Virus record (IMG/VR): IMGVR_UViG_3300024348_000043
Span: 1-56,757 of that record
Direction: 5' to 3' (one strand)
DNA length: 56,757 nucleotides
Source of the DNA: a virus
Both the position numbers and the translations under genes were made by a program. The notes beneath the pieces were generated by a model. The model searched no databases, was not told where the DNA came from, and saw nothing but the letters and a program-made list of their open reading frames with translations. This document shows, one piece after another, positions 49,310 through 56,757 of the stretch (position 1 is its first letter; each line of letters starts with the position of its first letter).

Positions 49310-51814
49310 ATGATGAACAAGAATCCATATTTAAATAATCTAGTAGCAAGATCCTTATTTGAGGGACACTACGATAAAATTTTCGAAAACGAGAAGGTAG
49401 ATGCTTTGTTGAATAAGATTTCCGACAATGCATTGGATGCTTTCAAGATCTTAACATTCGATCTTGCTCCAGCGAGAGATAGAAATCCTGATATCATGAG
49501 AGTTAAACTTTCCGATATCAGCAACTCTAAAAATGTTAAAGAGCTAACTGCAAAATTGCTAGATTATGCGGACGATAACGATCTATTAAATTCAAAGTAC
49601 GCTGAAACTAAGAGACTTTATTTGGAAGCTTTAAAAAAGCTATCTGATGCACTTAATAGGGCAGCAGAAATAGGTAAGGATAAAGATGAGGTGATAATGA
49701 AATCATTTAGAAAATCACCACTGAAACTTCAGAATTCCTTAGATAATATAGCTAAACAAGCTGAGGAGGAATTAAAGGCAAAGAAAGTTGATGAGTCAGC
49801 TGAATTTTTAGCCGACGGTGTAAATGAGTCAATCTTCACTGGATACAGAGGAAGAGTAGAGAATCTAAAAAAACTTCTTGCTAACTTAATTACTTCTTCT
49901 GAGGGTAAAGATCAGAGAAGTGGATATGGAAGAGATTGGAAAAGAACTTTTATCGATCTTGACGAGAAAAGAAAAGTTCTGGACAACACTAGAGGAGGAT
50001 TTGGGGAGAAGGATAAGAAAGCACTTGATGAATTAGAAAAACAAGTTGAAAAATTCCAGGAGGAATTTAACAAGGCAATCATTCAAGCTGCAAACAGATC
50101 TCTACAAAATTTAGAGGATGACGAGGAAGTTTACACTTCGTATTCTGATGTTACTGATCTTGCTAGTACTGCTTTGGATCTTTTAACTAGAGCTAAAGCA
50201 CAATATGCTATAACAGCTAAGGAAATCAAAGAAGATCAGATCGCTGAAGAAAACACGGTTATTAAATCAGTTTTCCCGCTTAAAAGAGGTGATACAGATT
50301 CTGATAAAAAGATTAAAGGAAGCGGATTAATATACGCACTTCAGAGTGCTTTGGTTAATGGCATTCCAGCCGCGAGTAAGCTTATAAAATCAAAAGGTGG
50401 ACCTAACGGAAAATATGGACCAGCTACCACCGCAGTTGTATCCACCCTTCAGAAGATGGTTGGTAATAAAAATACCAGCGGTGAACTTGATAAGTCATTA
50501 TTGGATGATATCGTTGCATCTGACTGGGTTTCTGAAAAGGATAAAAAAGCAATACAGAAATCTTTGGAAATCGTTAGAAACAAAATGAATGAGAGCTCAA
50601 GTCCAATTATTAGTTTGTCAGATTTCAAAAAACTTTATGAGGGTAAGATTGTTATTAACAACTCCGATTTCGAAAAAGAGCTAACCACACAATATAAAAA
50701 TATAGGTGGAACAGTAGGGACTCGTTCGGCTAAGGGAGAGACTCACGAATCCCCAGGAAGAGGCGGTTCATCATCTGGTGTTAAATCACTGGCTAAAAAT
50801 CTAAGATCAGCATATAACTTAAAGGTGGAGGATGACGATTTCGTTAAACAAGATGGATCATTAAGATCTTCTTACAGTCCACAGTTTATCAAAGCTTGGA
50901 ATACTAGTTTGGAAAAAGTTATGACTGGTAAGAAAGCTGAGGAGTATTCATACTTCTTTTTCTCCGGCGGAGTTTATAATATAAACTTAGCATCAAGTTC
51001 ATTAAAAACCCCATGTAACTGGAACAAATGGGCGGATGCCAGAGGAATTAAAACATTGGGTAACGATGACGCAACAGATTTTGTTGAGAATTATATCAAA
51101 GGCTGGACAACATTCGGTATGGTTAGACCAGGGTATAGATATGACGGTATTAAGTCACTATTAAGGGCTAATGCTCAGAATGACGATCTTGATCTAAGCA
51201 CAGCTTATGAGATGATGGAAACTTCTGTTAAAAACAAGAGTGTACCTTTTATTGATTATGATAATCTTAAGGGAGATATTGCTAAAGCATTTGGATTAGC
51301 ACTACAAAGAGGAGAAAAAAGTCCAGATCTAGGAAAAGAGGAATTTGTTGCAATTAACAATTTCCTAATTATGATCGCTAATGCAGTTTCTTTTGATGGA
51401 AGCAAATTTATCAGCTGTCTAAAATGGATACATGATAATATACTGGGTGAAGCAACTGCAAAAAGAGTAAAGAGAGATAACATATATGGACTTTCTAGAA
51501 ATGCTGATGATGATGACTCAGGTAAATTACTAGGATTTCAGGGATCACAGATCATAATAGCAGGATCTCAAAAACTTGCAGATAAAAAATTAAATAAAAA
51601 AGGAGAGATTAGTGAGGATTTGCCGGGTATAAAGGTTTTATCTGAAGATGATCGCGGGGGTACTGATATACAAAAAGTGCTAGCTAAAAATTGCTATTAC
51701 ATAGGAGCGGATGTTTATCCTAGCATTAAGCTACATGTGAAAAGAATGAATGCTACGAACTTTGAACAGGTTCCTCAGTCTGCACCATTTAAATGCCAAG
51801 AATTTAAAGCTTAA
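49310..51814 (+). CDS. large head-block protein with peptidoglycan-binding-like domain
   Basis: 834 residues from ATG 49310, chosen because it follows the upstream stop. An in-frame ATG at 49274 would overlap that gene by 35 nt. The N-terminus NNLVARSLFEGHYDKIF is leader-like. A PG-binding_1-like module lies at about 335-415 (SGLIYALQSALVNG, GPNGKYGPATTAVVSTLQKM, SGELDKSLLDDI). LNE/VNE-type sites occur (DGVNESIF near 175). A second leader-like stretch (IISLSDFKKLYEG) near 437 suggests a polyprotein. The C-terminal 350 residues are unrecognised. It may be an internal protein ejected with DNA to aid wall passage. Confidence 0.6.
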   Translation: MMNKNPYLNNLVARSLFEGHYDKIFENEKVDALLNKISDNALDAFKILTFDLAPARDRNPDIMRVKLSDISNSKNVKELTAKLLDYADDNDLLNSKYAETKRLYLEALKKLSDALNRAAEIGKDKDEVIMKSFRKSPLKLQNSLDNIAKQAEEELKAKKVDESAEFLADGVNESIFTGYRGRVENLKKLLANLITSSEGKDQRSGYGRDWKRTFIDLDEKRKVLDNTRGGFGEKDKKALDELEKQVEKFQEEFNKAIIQAANRSLQNLEDDEEVYTSYSDVTDLASTALDLLTRAKAQYAITAKEIKEDQIAEENTVIKSVFPLKRGDTDSDKKIKGSGLIYALQSALVNGIPAASKLIKSKGGPNGKYGPATTAVVSTLQKMVGNKNTSGELDKSLLDDIVASDWVSEKDKKAIQKSLEIVRNKMNESSSPIISLSDFKKLYEGKIVINNSDFEKELTTQYKNIGGTVGTRSAKGETHESPGRGGSSSGVKSLAKNLRSAYNLKVEDDDFVKQDGSLRSSYSPQFIKAWNTSLEKVMTGKKAEEYSYFFFSGGVYNINLASSSLKTPCNWNKWADARGIKTLGNDDATDFVENYIKGWTTFGMVRPGYRYDGIKSLLRANAQNDDLDLSTAYEMMETSVKNKSVPFIDYDNLKGDIAKAFGLALQRGEKSPDLGKEEFVAINNFLIMIANAVSFDGSKFISCLKWIHDNILGEATAKRVKRDNIYGLSRNADDDDSGKLLGFQGSQIIIAGSQKLADKKLNKKGEISEDLPGIKVLSEDDRGGTDIQKVLAKNCYYIGADVYPSIKLHVKRMNATNFEQVPQSAPFKCQEFKA

Positions 51815-51836
51815 TATCATATTTTTTAATAACACT

Positions 51837-51866
51837 AAGGAGGGATCAAAAATCCCTCCTTTTTTA
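51837..51866 (+). terminator. rho-independent terminator
   Basis: 10-bp stem AAGGAGGGAT/ATCCCTCCTT (51837-51846 with 51852-51861), 5-nt loop, T-run. It closes the head-block transcript. Confidence 0.92.
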
Positions 51867-51890
51867 TTTTTATTGTTCGTGATTTTGTGT

Positions 51891-51898
51891 TACTTTTG
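51891..51898 (+). promoter_or_regulatory. Bacteroidetes-type promoter, -7 box TACTTTTG
   Basis: An exact TAnnTTTG match with an upstream TTG at 51873-51875 and the shared T-rich/TTCGTGATT context. It lies 41 nt before the kinase ATG. Confidence 0.6.
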
Positions 51899-51939
51899 CA
51901 TGATATGAAAACAAAATCCGAAAGGACAATATAATCTAC

Positions 51940-52521
51940 ATGGTATACGTATTTGAAGGACCCAGAAATTCGGGTAAGACATTCCTCTCTAAATTTATAG
52001 CTGAGAAATTTGACATGCCAAGGTATCAGTTTGCCTTTGCTGATTATTTTTCTAAACTTAATCTGGAAAGTAGAAATAGTAGGGAAGCCCATGCTTTTGC
52101 TATGGGTAAGGAACTTATGCTTATGCAACTTTTTAAAGATCTCGATCCTTGCAATTATTTAACAGATCCATTCTCTTTCGTACACGATCGCGGGATTCTT
52201 ACTGTTCTTGCGTGGGGAATAATGGAAGGTAGAATAACTGAAAGTGAAATGGAGGATCAAGTCAAGATGATTAATCAGATGGGTTTAATGGACGAAATTT
52301 CCATTATTTTCGTAACGGGGGACAATCCAGATAAGATGGAGAGAAATAAGGATCAGTGGGATCACATAGATGGTGACAACAGGGAACTTGAATCATACAA
52401 TAAGGTTATTTCAAAATTCGAAGAGCATGGTATAGCAAAAATTTGGAAATTCACAAATCGCTTTGGTGACGAGTCACTTACGGATATTACATTAATGTTT
52501 GAAAATATATTATTTGATTAA
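51940..52521 (+). CDS. thymidylate kinase-like deoxynucleotide kinase
   Basis: 193 residues. P-loop GPRNSGKT at 7-14. The segment FVHDRGILTVLAWG near 79-92 corresponds to the DR-containing motif of thymidylate and deoxynucleoside kinases. The LID-like part DNPDKMERNKDQWD lies near 127-140. It probably phosphorylates dTMP or a deoxynucleoside for phage DNA synthesis. It has its own host-type promoter after a terminator and is followed by the asparagine synthetase homologue with a 2-nt gap. Confidence 0.72.
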   Translation: MVYVFEGPRNSGKTFLSKFIAEKFDMPRYQFAFADYFSKLNLESRNSREAHAFAMGKELMLMQLFKDLDPCNYLTDPFSFVHDRGILTVLAWGIMEGRITESEMEDQVKMINQMGLMDEISIIFVTGDNPDKMERNKDQWDHIDGDNRELESYNKVISKFEEHGIAKIWKFTNRFGDESLTDITLMFENILFD

Positions 52522-52523
52522 AT

Positions 52524-53939
52524 ATGTGCGGAATACTATTAACAACCAGAGGTAAATCTAAGCCTGAAATATTAGATTCGATTAAGCATAGGGGAATAGA
52601 AAGCTCCAAGGAAACATTTCCTGGACCTACCGAAGTCACATTGTGCCACCACAGGCTACCCATACAGACACTCGATGGTGATGACTGGAATCAGCCGATC
52701 GAGTTATCCGAAGGGGTTTATCTGATGTTTAATGGTGAGATCTTTAATTATGACACCAATCTATTTGAATCTGATACCGAATATCTCTGTAATTTATTTT
52801 CGAAATATCAGGGAGGAAATATAGAATTCTTTGCTGCAATGTATGTTCCCCATATTGTAAAATGGGATGGATTTTGGGCGATTGTAATCTATAACTCAAA
52901 AACTGGTGATGTTATCTCTTTCACGGATCCACTTGGAAAGAAATGCCTTTATCGAAATGAGCTTGGTGAGATCTGTTCTGAGATAAAGGGTCTTTATACT
53001 CAGCACTCCGATATAGATCAAAAGTTTATCAGCTCTGTTCGGAAATGGGGATATAACAAGGATAACAGAACAGCTTACACCAATATAAAAAGATTACTAC
53101 CTAATAACATCTACTCTCATAATATAAATTCTCCGATGTTCGAGAGCATTTATCCTGAGTATTACCGAGCATGGGATCTTCCAATCCCTGAATTGAAAGA
53201 TGCTGATTATGAAGCACACATTAATTGGCTTTGGGATAAGATGTTCGAGAGTGTTGGAAATAGATTGGTTTCTAGAAACTATCCCATCTCCATATTAGTA
53301 TCTGGCGGACTTGATTCGTCTATTATAGCTGCCGTATTAAAAGAGATGGAAGCTAAAGTAAAATGGTTTAGTATAGAGAATGGAGAAACCCCCTTTATTA
53401 ATGATTTAAGCGCTCATTTAGACACTCCTGTGACTTTCCTAGACTATGATATGGATTCGGAGAAAAACGGTCTTATATACGCTCTATGGAACGAAAGTCC
53501 GATAGATTTAGGTTCTGTTATACCCCAGTATCATCTTTTTGAAGCAATACGCAAAAATACTGACTATAGGATAGTTATAAGTGGGGATGGATCGGATGAG
53601 CTTTTTGGTGGATATTCAAGGATCCATGAATATGATTCACAAAAATCTGATACATTTGAGGAGCTTCCATTCTATCATTTACCTAGATTGGACAAGATGT
53701 CAATGGCACACACTTTGGAGTTAAGGAGTCCTTTCCTAAATCTGGATATCGTTAGATTTGCTATGCACCTGCCTCTTGAATGGAGAAAAGATAAGAAAAT
53801 ACTAAAAGACACATTTGGACCAATGCTTCCTGAGTCCATAGTTAATCGAAAAAAAGAGGCTCTTAAGAATCCTGAAATTAAGGAGGATAAACTGGCATAT
53901 CGCCAGAAAGCGGTGGATCTTTTCTTGTCTATTGCTTGA
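52524..53939 (+). CDS. asnB: asparagine synthetase B-like amidotransferase
   Basis: 471 residues, slightly shorter than cellular AsnB (about 554). Cys2 directly after Met is the Ntn glutaminase nucleophile. HHRLPIQ and FNGEIFNYD are glutamine-site motifs. The synthetase domain has the PP-loop SGGLDSS near 261 and ISGDGSDELFGGYSR near 350. Both active sites look intact. It would use glutamine and ATP to amidate aspartate or another carboxylate, for example on a sugar or peptide. Its role in a phage is unknown; it is coexpressed with a nucleotide kinase. Confidence 0.88.
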   Translation: MCGILLTTRGKSKPEILDSIKHRGIESSKETFPGPTEVTLCHHRLPIQTLDGDDWNQPIELSEGVYLMFNGEIFNYDTNLFESDTEYLCNLFSKYQGGNIEFFAAMYVPHIVKWDGFWAIVIYNSKTGDVISFTDPLGKKCLYRNELGEICSEIKGLYTQHSDIDQKFISSVRKWGYNKDNRTAYTNIKRLLPNNIYSHNINSPMFESIYPEYYRAWDLPIPELKDADYEAHINWLWDKMFESVGNRLVSRNYPISILVSGGLDSSIIAAVLKEMEAKVKWFSIENGETPFINDLSAHLDTPVTFLDYDMDSEKNGLIYALWNESPIDLGSVIPQYHLFEAIRKNTDYRIVISGDGSDELFGGYSRIHEYDSQKSDTFEELPFYHLPRLDKMSMAHTLELRSPFLNLDIVRFAMHLPLEWRKDKKILKDTFGPMLPESIVNRKKEALKNPEIKEDKLAYRQKAVDLFLSIA

Positions 53940-53964
53940 TATTAGAATATTAAGATCTTCCTTG

Positions 53965-53973
53965 GATATATAG
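53965..53973 (+). promoter_or_regulatory. late promoter motif GATATATAG
   Basis: It lies 19 nt before the ATG at 53993 and begins 26 nt after the AsnB-like stop. Confidence 0.65.
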
Positions 53974-53992
53974 TTTAAATAATTTCATAGGA

Positions 53993-54661
53993 ATGTCAAA
54001 AATAAAAAAATTCGAAGATTTTTCATATGAGCCTGAACCTATCCAGGAGGGCTTCATGGATGATGTCACTGGTGTAATTGGAAAAATGATCCCATTCCTA
54101 GGTACGGGGTTTATTAAGACTGTTAAACAAAAATTAGCAGCTACCCTGCTTGAAAAACTAGGTATCCTTGAAAATTCAGCAGCTTCTGTGATTGTGCAGG
54201 AATTAGTTGAATCGATAGAACTGAAAGAAATGCCAGGTCTATTAACAGGAGAAAATGCAAATGCCGAATTTTTGGCACCAAGATTAGCACAGGCTGTACA
54301 GGAATATATCCAAAGAAAAGGTTTCGATTCTCTATATGTTCCGTTTGGTATAGATCCTAATGGATGGTTAGCTTCAACCATAAGAGAAAGCTTCCAAGAA
54401 GAGATTGGTAAGGAGAGATTAACTGCTTTCTTCCTAAGAGCACTTGGAGGTGAATCGGTAGGAAAGGAAGTTTTAAATAAACTAGATCCTAAAAGCAAAG
54501 AGCAATTCAAAGACGCACTAACACAGCAATTAGCTAAAGAATATCCAATTAAGGGCAAAGAAGGTTCAGGATCTTCTCAATCGGGAGGATTTATGGATAC
54601 ACTCGGATCAATCTGGGATGGATTTGTCGGAGGAGCAAAAGAAGTAAAAGCAGGAGCTTAA
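53993..54661 (+). CDS. putative internal head protein with CTS
   Basis: 222 residues. The leader SKIKKFEDFSYEPEPIQE ends in IQE (17-19) before GFMDDVTG, matching the (L/I)xE rule. The mature part is helical with a hydrophobic patch (VIGKMIPFLGTGFIK) and a Gly/Ser-rich linker near 185-200 ahead of FMDTLGSIWDGFVGGAKE. No family was recognised. The late promoter and leader suggest an internal or ejected protein. Confidence 0.65.
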   Translation: MSKIKKFEDFSYEPEPIQEGFMDDVTGVIGKMIPFLGTGFIKTVKQKLAATLLEKLGILENSAASVIVQELVESIELKEMPGLLTGENANAEFLAPRLAQAVQEYIQRKGFDSLYVPFGIDPNGWLASTIRESFQEEIGKERLTAFFLRALGGESVGKEVLNKLDPKSKEQFKDALTQQLAKEYPIKGKEGSGSSQSGGFMDTLGSIWDGFVGGAKEVKAGA

Positions 54662-54676
54662 TAAAATTTTTTCAAT

Positions 54677-55015
54677 ATGAATCAACAAAACGTAGCAAAA
54701 AGAGAAATCTTAGATTATAAACAATTCTTAGGTAAGGTTCATGATGATACCTATAAACCATTTTCTCCCGAGAATCAAACACCTCAGCCAGAGAAAACTG
54801 GTCTTTCTAAGATAACGAGAGAGCCTGCATATGACTATGCTGGTTATGCAGATTCAGTATTTGGGCAACAATCTAAAATGGATGTACCCGGATATAGAAT
54901 ATCGGTGGGTAATCAATCTGGAATGGCTGATGCCTCTGGTGCTAGTGGTATTTTTAATATGGGAGCTGCTAACGAATCTGAGGAATTCGAAATTAAGAAA
55001 TTGAGTGATTTCTAA
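54677..55015 (+). CDS. small unknown late protein
   Basis: 112 residues, Gly/Ser/Tyr-rich and probably disordered (YDYAGYADSVFGQQ and SGMADASGASGIFNMG). The ending is FEIKKLSDF. It has no obvious CTS cleavage site. It follows the preceding putative internal protein by 15 nt and is closed by a terminator, so it is likely coexpressed with it. Confidence 0.6.
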   Translation: MNQQNVAKREILDYKQFLGKVHDDTYKPFSPENQTPQPEKTGLSKITREPAYDYAGYADSVFGQQSKMDVPGYRISVGNQSGMADASGASGIFNMGAANESEEFEIKKLSDF

Positions 55016-55033
55016 ATCGGTATACTATTAAAT

Positions 55034-55064
55034 ATAAAAAGGGAGCATTTGCTCTCTTTTTTTT
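55034..55064. terminator. bidirectional terminator between convergent genes
   Basis: AGGGAGCA pairs with TGCTCTCT (one G-U pair), with an eight-T run on the plus side and AAAAA upstream of the stem on the minus side. It lies between the end of the plus gene (55015) and the end of the minus gene (55069). Confidence 0.75.
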
Positions 55065-55068
55065 GTTT

Positions 55069-55794
55069 TTATGTTATGGTCTCTATGAATTTCTCTTTTG
55101 CTAATTTATAGATTTCCGAGTTTTCGTCGAAATTCTCATATATCTCGATAACGTGAAGCTCCGGTGATATTCTTTTCTCGATCGAGAATTCCTCTAATAT
55201 CTCGTGGTAGATGTATTCGTAGTTTAATGAGAAAGTTTGGTTCTTCAGATAAATCTTTTTAAGTACACAAATTTCTTTATCACCCTCTGACGTTTTAAGT
55301 GTAACCGATCCTTGCCAATAGTATGATATGATCTTATCAGTGATCATATTTCTGATTATCAAAATCCCTGAATTGGGTCTTTCGTCGGATCCTGCGTTTA
55401 ATTTTGATTTAACCTTGAATATGCGGATCTTGGATTCTTCCTCTTTCAGTATTTCTAGGCAAACCTCTGAATACTCATATAAAGTCTCCAGTGAGGATTC
55501 TATTATACCGTTTAAAGTGGATCTGTCATCCTCCTCAAGATCTTCGAATTTGAATTTTTTTACATATTCCTTTTCTTCTGACTTGAGTTGTCTTATGATG
55601 GACGGATTAATGATCTTGGTGTCCTTAAATTCGTTTAGTGATTTTATAATCTGCGAAACGGCTCTTAATGTGGAATAGCAATTCTCTGAATCTAGGTCTT
55701 TACTTATTGATTTTAGGTAATCTAATAAAATGTACTCTTTGTGCTCTGGGTCTATTGGATCTTTTATGAACCAAATCGGGCTTATATTCTTCAT
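55069..55794 (-). CDS. only reverse-strand gene, unknown function
   Basis: 241 residues, encoded on the minus strand with start at 55794. It is acidic and helical in the first half (LESLYEYSEV-type segments), and beta-rich after residue 130 (ILIIRNMITDKIISYYWQGSVTLKT). No domain was recognised. It is divergent from the gene at 55883. The 88-base intergenic region contains a late motif on the plus strand and AAATATATAATAG on the minus strand at about 55823-55835, so both may be late. Its isolated orientation suggests independent acquisition or regulation. Confidence 0.7.
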   Translation of the reverse strand: MKNISPIWFIKDPIDPEHKEYILLDYLKSISKDLDSENCYSTLRAVSQIIKSLNEFKDTKIINPSIIRQLKSEEKEYVKKFKFEDLEEDDRSTLNGIIESSLETLYEYSEVCLEILKEEESKIRIFKVKSKLNAGSDERPNSGILIIRNMITDKIISYYWQGSVTLKTSEGDKEICVLKKIYLKNQTFSLNYEYIYHEILEEFSIEKRISPELHVIEIYENFDENSEIYKLAKEKFIETIT

Positions 55795-55858
55795 ATTCCA
55801 ACTTTTTTAAAAAAACATGCTTCTATTATATATTTGAAACATAAAAATGTTACAAAAG

Positions 55859-55867
55859 GATATATAG
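55859..55867 (+). promoter_or_regulatory. late promoter motif GATATATAG
   Basis: It lies 15 nt before the ATG at 55883, in the divergent intergenic region. Confidence 0.6.
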
Positions 55868-55882
55868 AATAAAAGAAAATAA

Positions 55883-56332
55883 ATGTCAAGAATATACGAC
55901 TATACTGCATTCTCAGGTAACTCAAGAAAAGGGGGTAACTCAAATGACTATTCATTTGGTATTGATATGAAATATGTCGATATTGATATTTTCGGTAAAC
56001 CTGAGGAATATGAGGAACTCTCCGATTGTAAAGCCTTTATAGAATACTCCGTTGATCTAATTATAAAAAGAGGAGGCATAGACAGCCTAATATTCAACGT
56101 TAATTCGATAGAATTTGAGTTTACTGTTGATGATTATCCTAATGGATCTAAAGAGTTTGATATTGATTTGATCCCCGGTAAAACCGTAGATTATGGTCAG
56201 ATAAAGACCGAAGTTCATGATAGCGCTATTCCAACATACCCTGACAAATTAGAGATCAATATGAACAAATCGACTGATCCTAAAAACTTCGACATTACCG
56301 TTTATTTTGGTAACGACGTGAAATATAGATAA
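55883..56332 (+). CDS. unknown late protein
   Basis: 149 residues, acidic, beta-strand pattern throughout (VDIDIFGK, SLIFNVNSIEFEFTVDDY, KLEINMNKS). The N-terminus MSRIYDYTAFSGNSRKGGNS is polar and lacks an (L/I)xE leader. The next gene starts 2 nt after its stop, so the pair is cotranscribed from the GATATATAG site. No family was recognised. Confidence 0.65.
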   Translation: MSRIYDYTAFSGNSRKGGNSNDYSFGIDMKYVDIDIFGKPEEYEELSDCKAFIEYSVDLIIKRGGIDSLIFNVNSIEFEFTVDDYPNGSKEFDIDLIPGKTVDYGQIKTEVHDSAIPTYPDKLEINMNKSTDPKNFDITVYFGNDVKYR

Positions 56333-56334
56333 CT

Positions 56335-56757
56335 ATGAGAATTTTAAAATTTAATGAATTTTCCATAAATGAAAGCGAAAGCGAAGTAGTTGCATATGAA
56401 GTTCCTGATGTGAAGAACATCATGGATGATGGATATGAGATATCAGCGGAGTCTTTTATGGATACCGAATCTACCCCGCCCACCGGTAAAATATTGGTGA
56501 CAAAGGATGGAGATAACTCGATAACTATATCATTCTGTGACAGGTTCGGAAAGATGGATAACGAGCTAAATATATCAAAGGATTCTGTGAAGGTTACTAA
56601 AAATGCGGATGATGAATATACCATAAAGATAGATCCAAATCTTAGGTGGCTGAACACAGGAAACAATCGTGATAACCTGGAGGATTTTATTGAAGAGTTT
56701 GTTAATTGTAAAATGGACACCGAGACATACGGTACTAGGCTCAAAGACGGTATTAAG
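56335..56757 (+). CDS. putative internal protein with CTS (partial, runs off the window)
   Basis: ATG at 56335 opens 141 codons with no stop before the window ends. The leader MRILKFNEFSINE ends in INE (11-13) before SESE, one of the clearest capsid-targeting-like sequences here. The body is acidic with beta-strand character (GKILVTKDGDNSITISF). The gene is translationally adjacent to the preceding one. The function beyond likely head targeting is unknown. Confidence 0.65.
   Translation, partial: MRILKFNEFSINESESEVVAYEVPDVKNIMDDGYEISAESFMDTESTPPTGKILVTKDGDNSITISFCDRFGKMDNELNISKDSVKVTKNADDEYTIKIDPNLRWLNTGNNRDNLEDFIEEFVNCKMDTETYGTRLKDGIK

Noticed and set aside
53950-54558. Reverse-strand frame opposite the putative internal protein at 53993
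   Set aside because: The forward frame has a late promoter, leader motif and proper spacing; the reverse product is low-complexity Ser/Phe-rich.
1-56757. tRNA genes, integrase, transposases or an attachment site
   Set aside because: I looked for acceptor/T-loop patterns, recombinase and transposase motifs and flanking direct repeats and saw none I could support.

Overview
This window is a dense, AT-rich segment of a large T4-type myovirus genome. T4 counterparts recognised from sequence are: terminase small and large subunits (gp16, gp17), tail sheath (gp18), two tail tubes (gp19), a gp26-like protein, head-completion nuclease (gp4/50), two portals (gp20), prohead protease (gp21) fused to a scaffold, major capsid protein (gp23), late sigma factor (gp55), clamp loader (gp44 and probably gp62), ATP-dependent DNA ligase (gp30), RNase H/FEN nuclease and dCMP deaminase. 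The host is inferred to be a member of the Bacteroidetes. Start codons are preceded by A-rich leaders with little Shine-Dalgarno sequence, and four DNA-metabolism genes have upstream boxes resembling the Bacteroidetes housekeeping promoter element TAnnTTTG. No tRNA, insertion sequence, integrase or CRISPR array was seen, and no gene-free gap exceeds about 300 bases.

Layout. Positions 1-5.7 kb hold a glycan/modification cluster: a putative glycosyltransferase, a radical SAM enzyme, two Fe(II)/2-oxoglutarate oxygenases, a GT4-like glycosyltransferase and a TibC/Aah-type O-heptosyltransferase. 5.8-18.4 kb is the packaging and tail block: a large virion protein, TerS, TerL, sheath, two tubes, a gp26-like protein with a candidate +1 frameshift, and a tape-measure-like protein. 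18.4-23.8 kb holds dCMP deaminase, an ECF-like sigma factor, a PD-(D/E)XK nuclease, membrane proteins and a paralogous pair of beta-rich proteins. 23.9-31.4 kb holds an 847-residue protein that probably continues by -1 frameshift, then gp55, gp4, an unknown protein and two tandem portals. 31.4-39.6 kb is a heptose-7-phosphate kinase followed by replication and repair genes. 39.7-51.8 kb is the head-assembly block: a nucleotidyltransferase, an 870-residue protein, the protease-scaffold fusion, major capsid protein and several putative internal core proteins. 51.9-56.8 kb holds a nucleotide kinase, an asparagine synthetase homologue, more putative internal proteins and the only reverse-strand gene.

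How the parts fit. Two promoter classes appear. GATATATA(G/A) lies 15-28 nt before mostly structural genes and is probably read by the gp55 homologue. A longer T-rich motif ending in TAnnTTTG precedes nucleotide and DNA metabolism genes. A heptose kinase and an autotransporter-type heptosyltransferase in one phage suggest that it O-heptosylates one of its own or a host protein. Many head-block proteins carry short N-terminal leaders ending in (L/I/V)xE, like T4 capsid-targeting sequences cut by gp21. The scaffold part of the protease fusion is built of 13 tandem 14-residue repeats, most carrying such a site.
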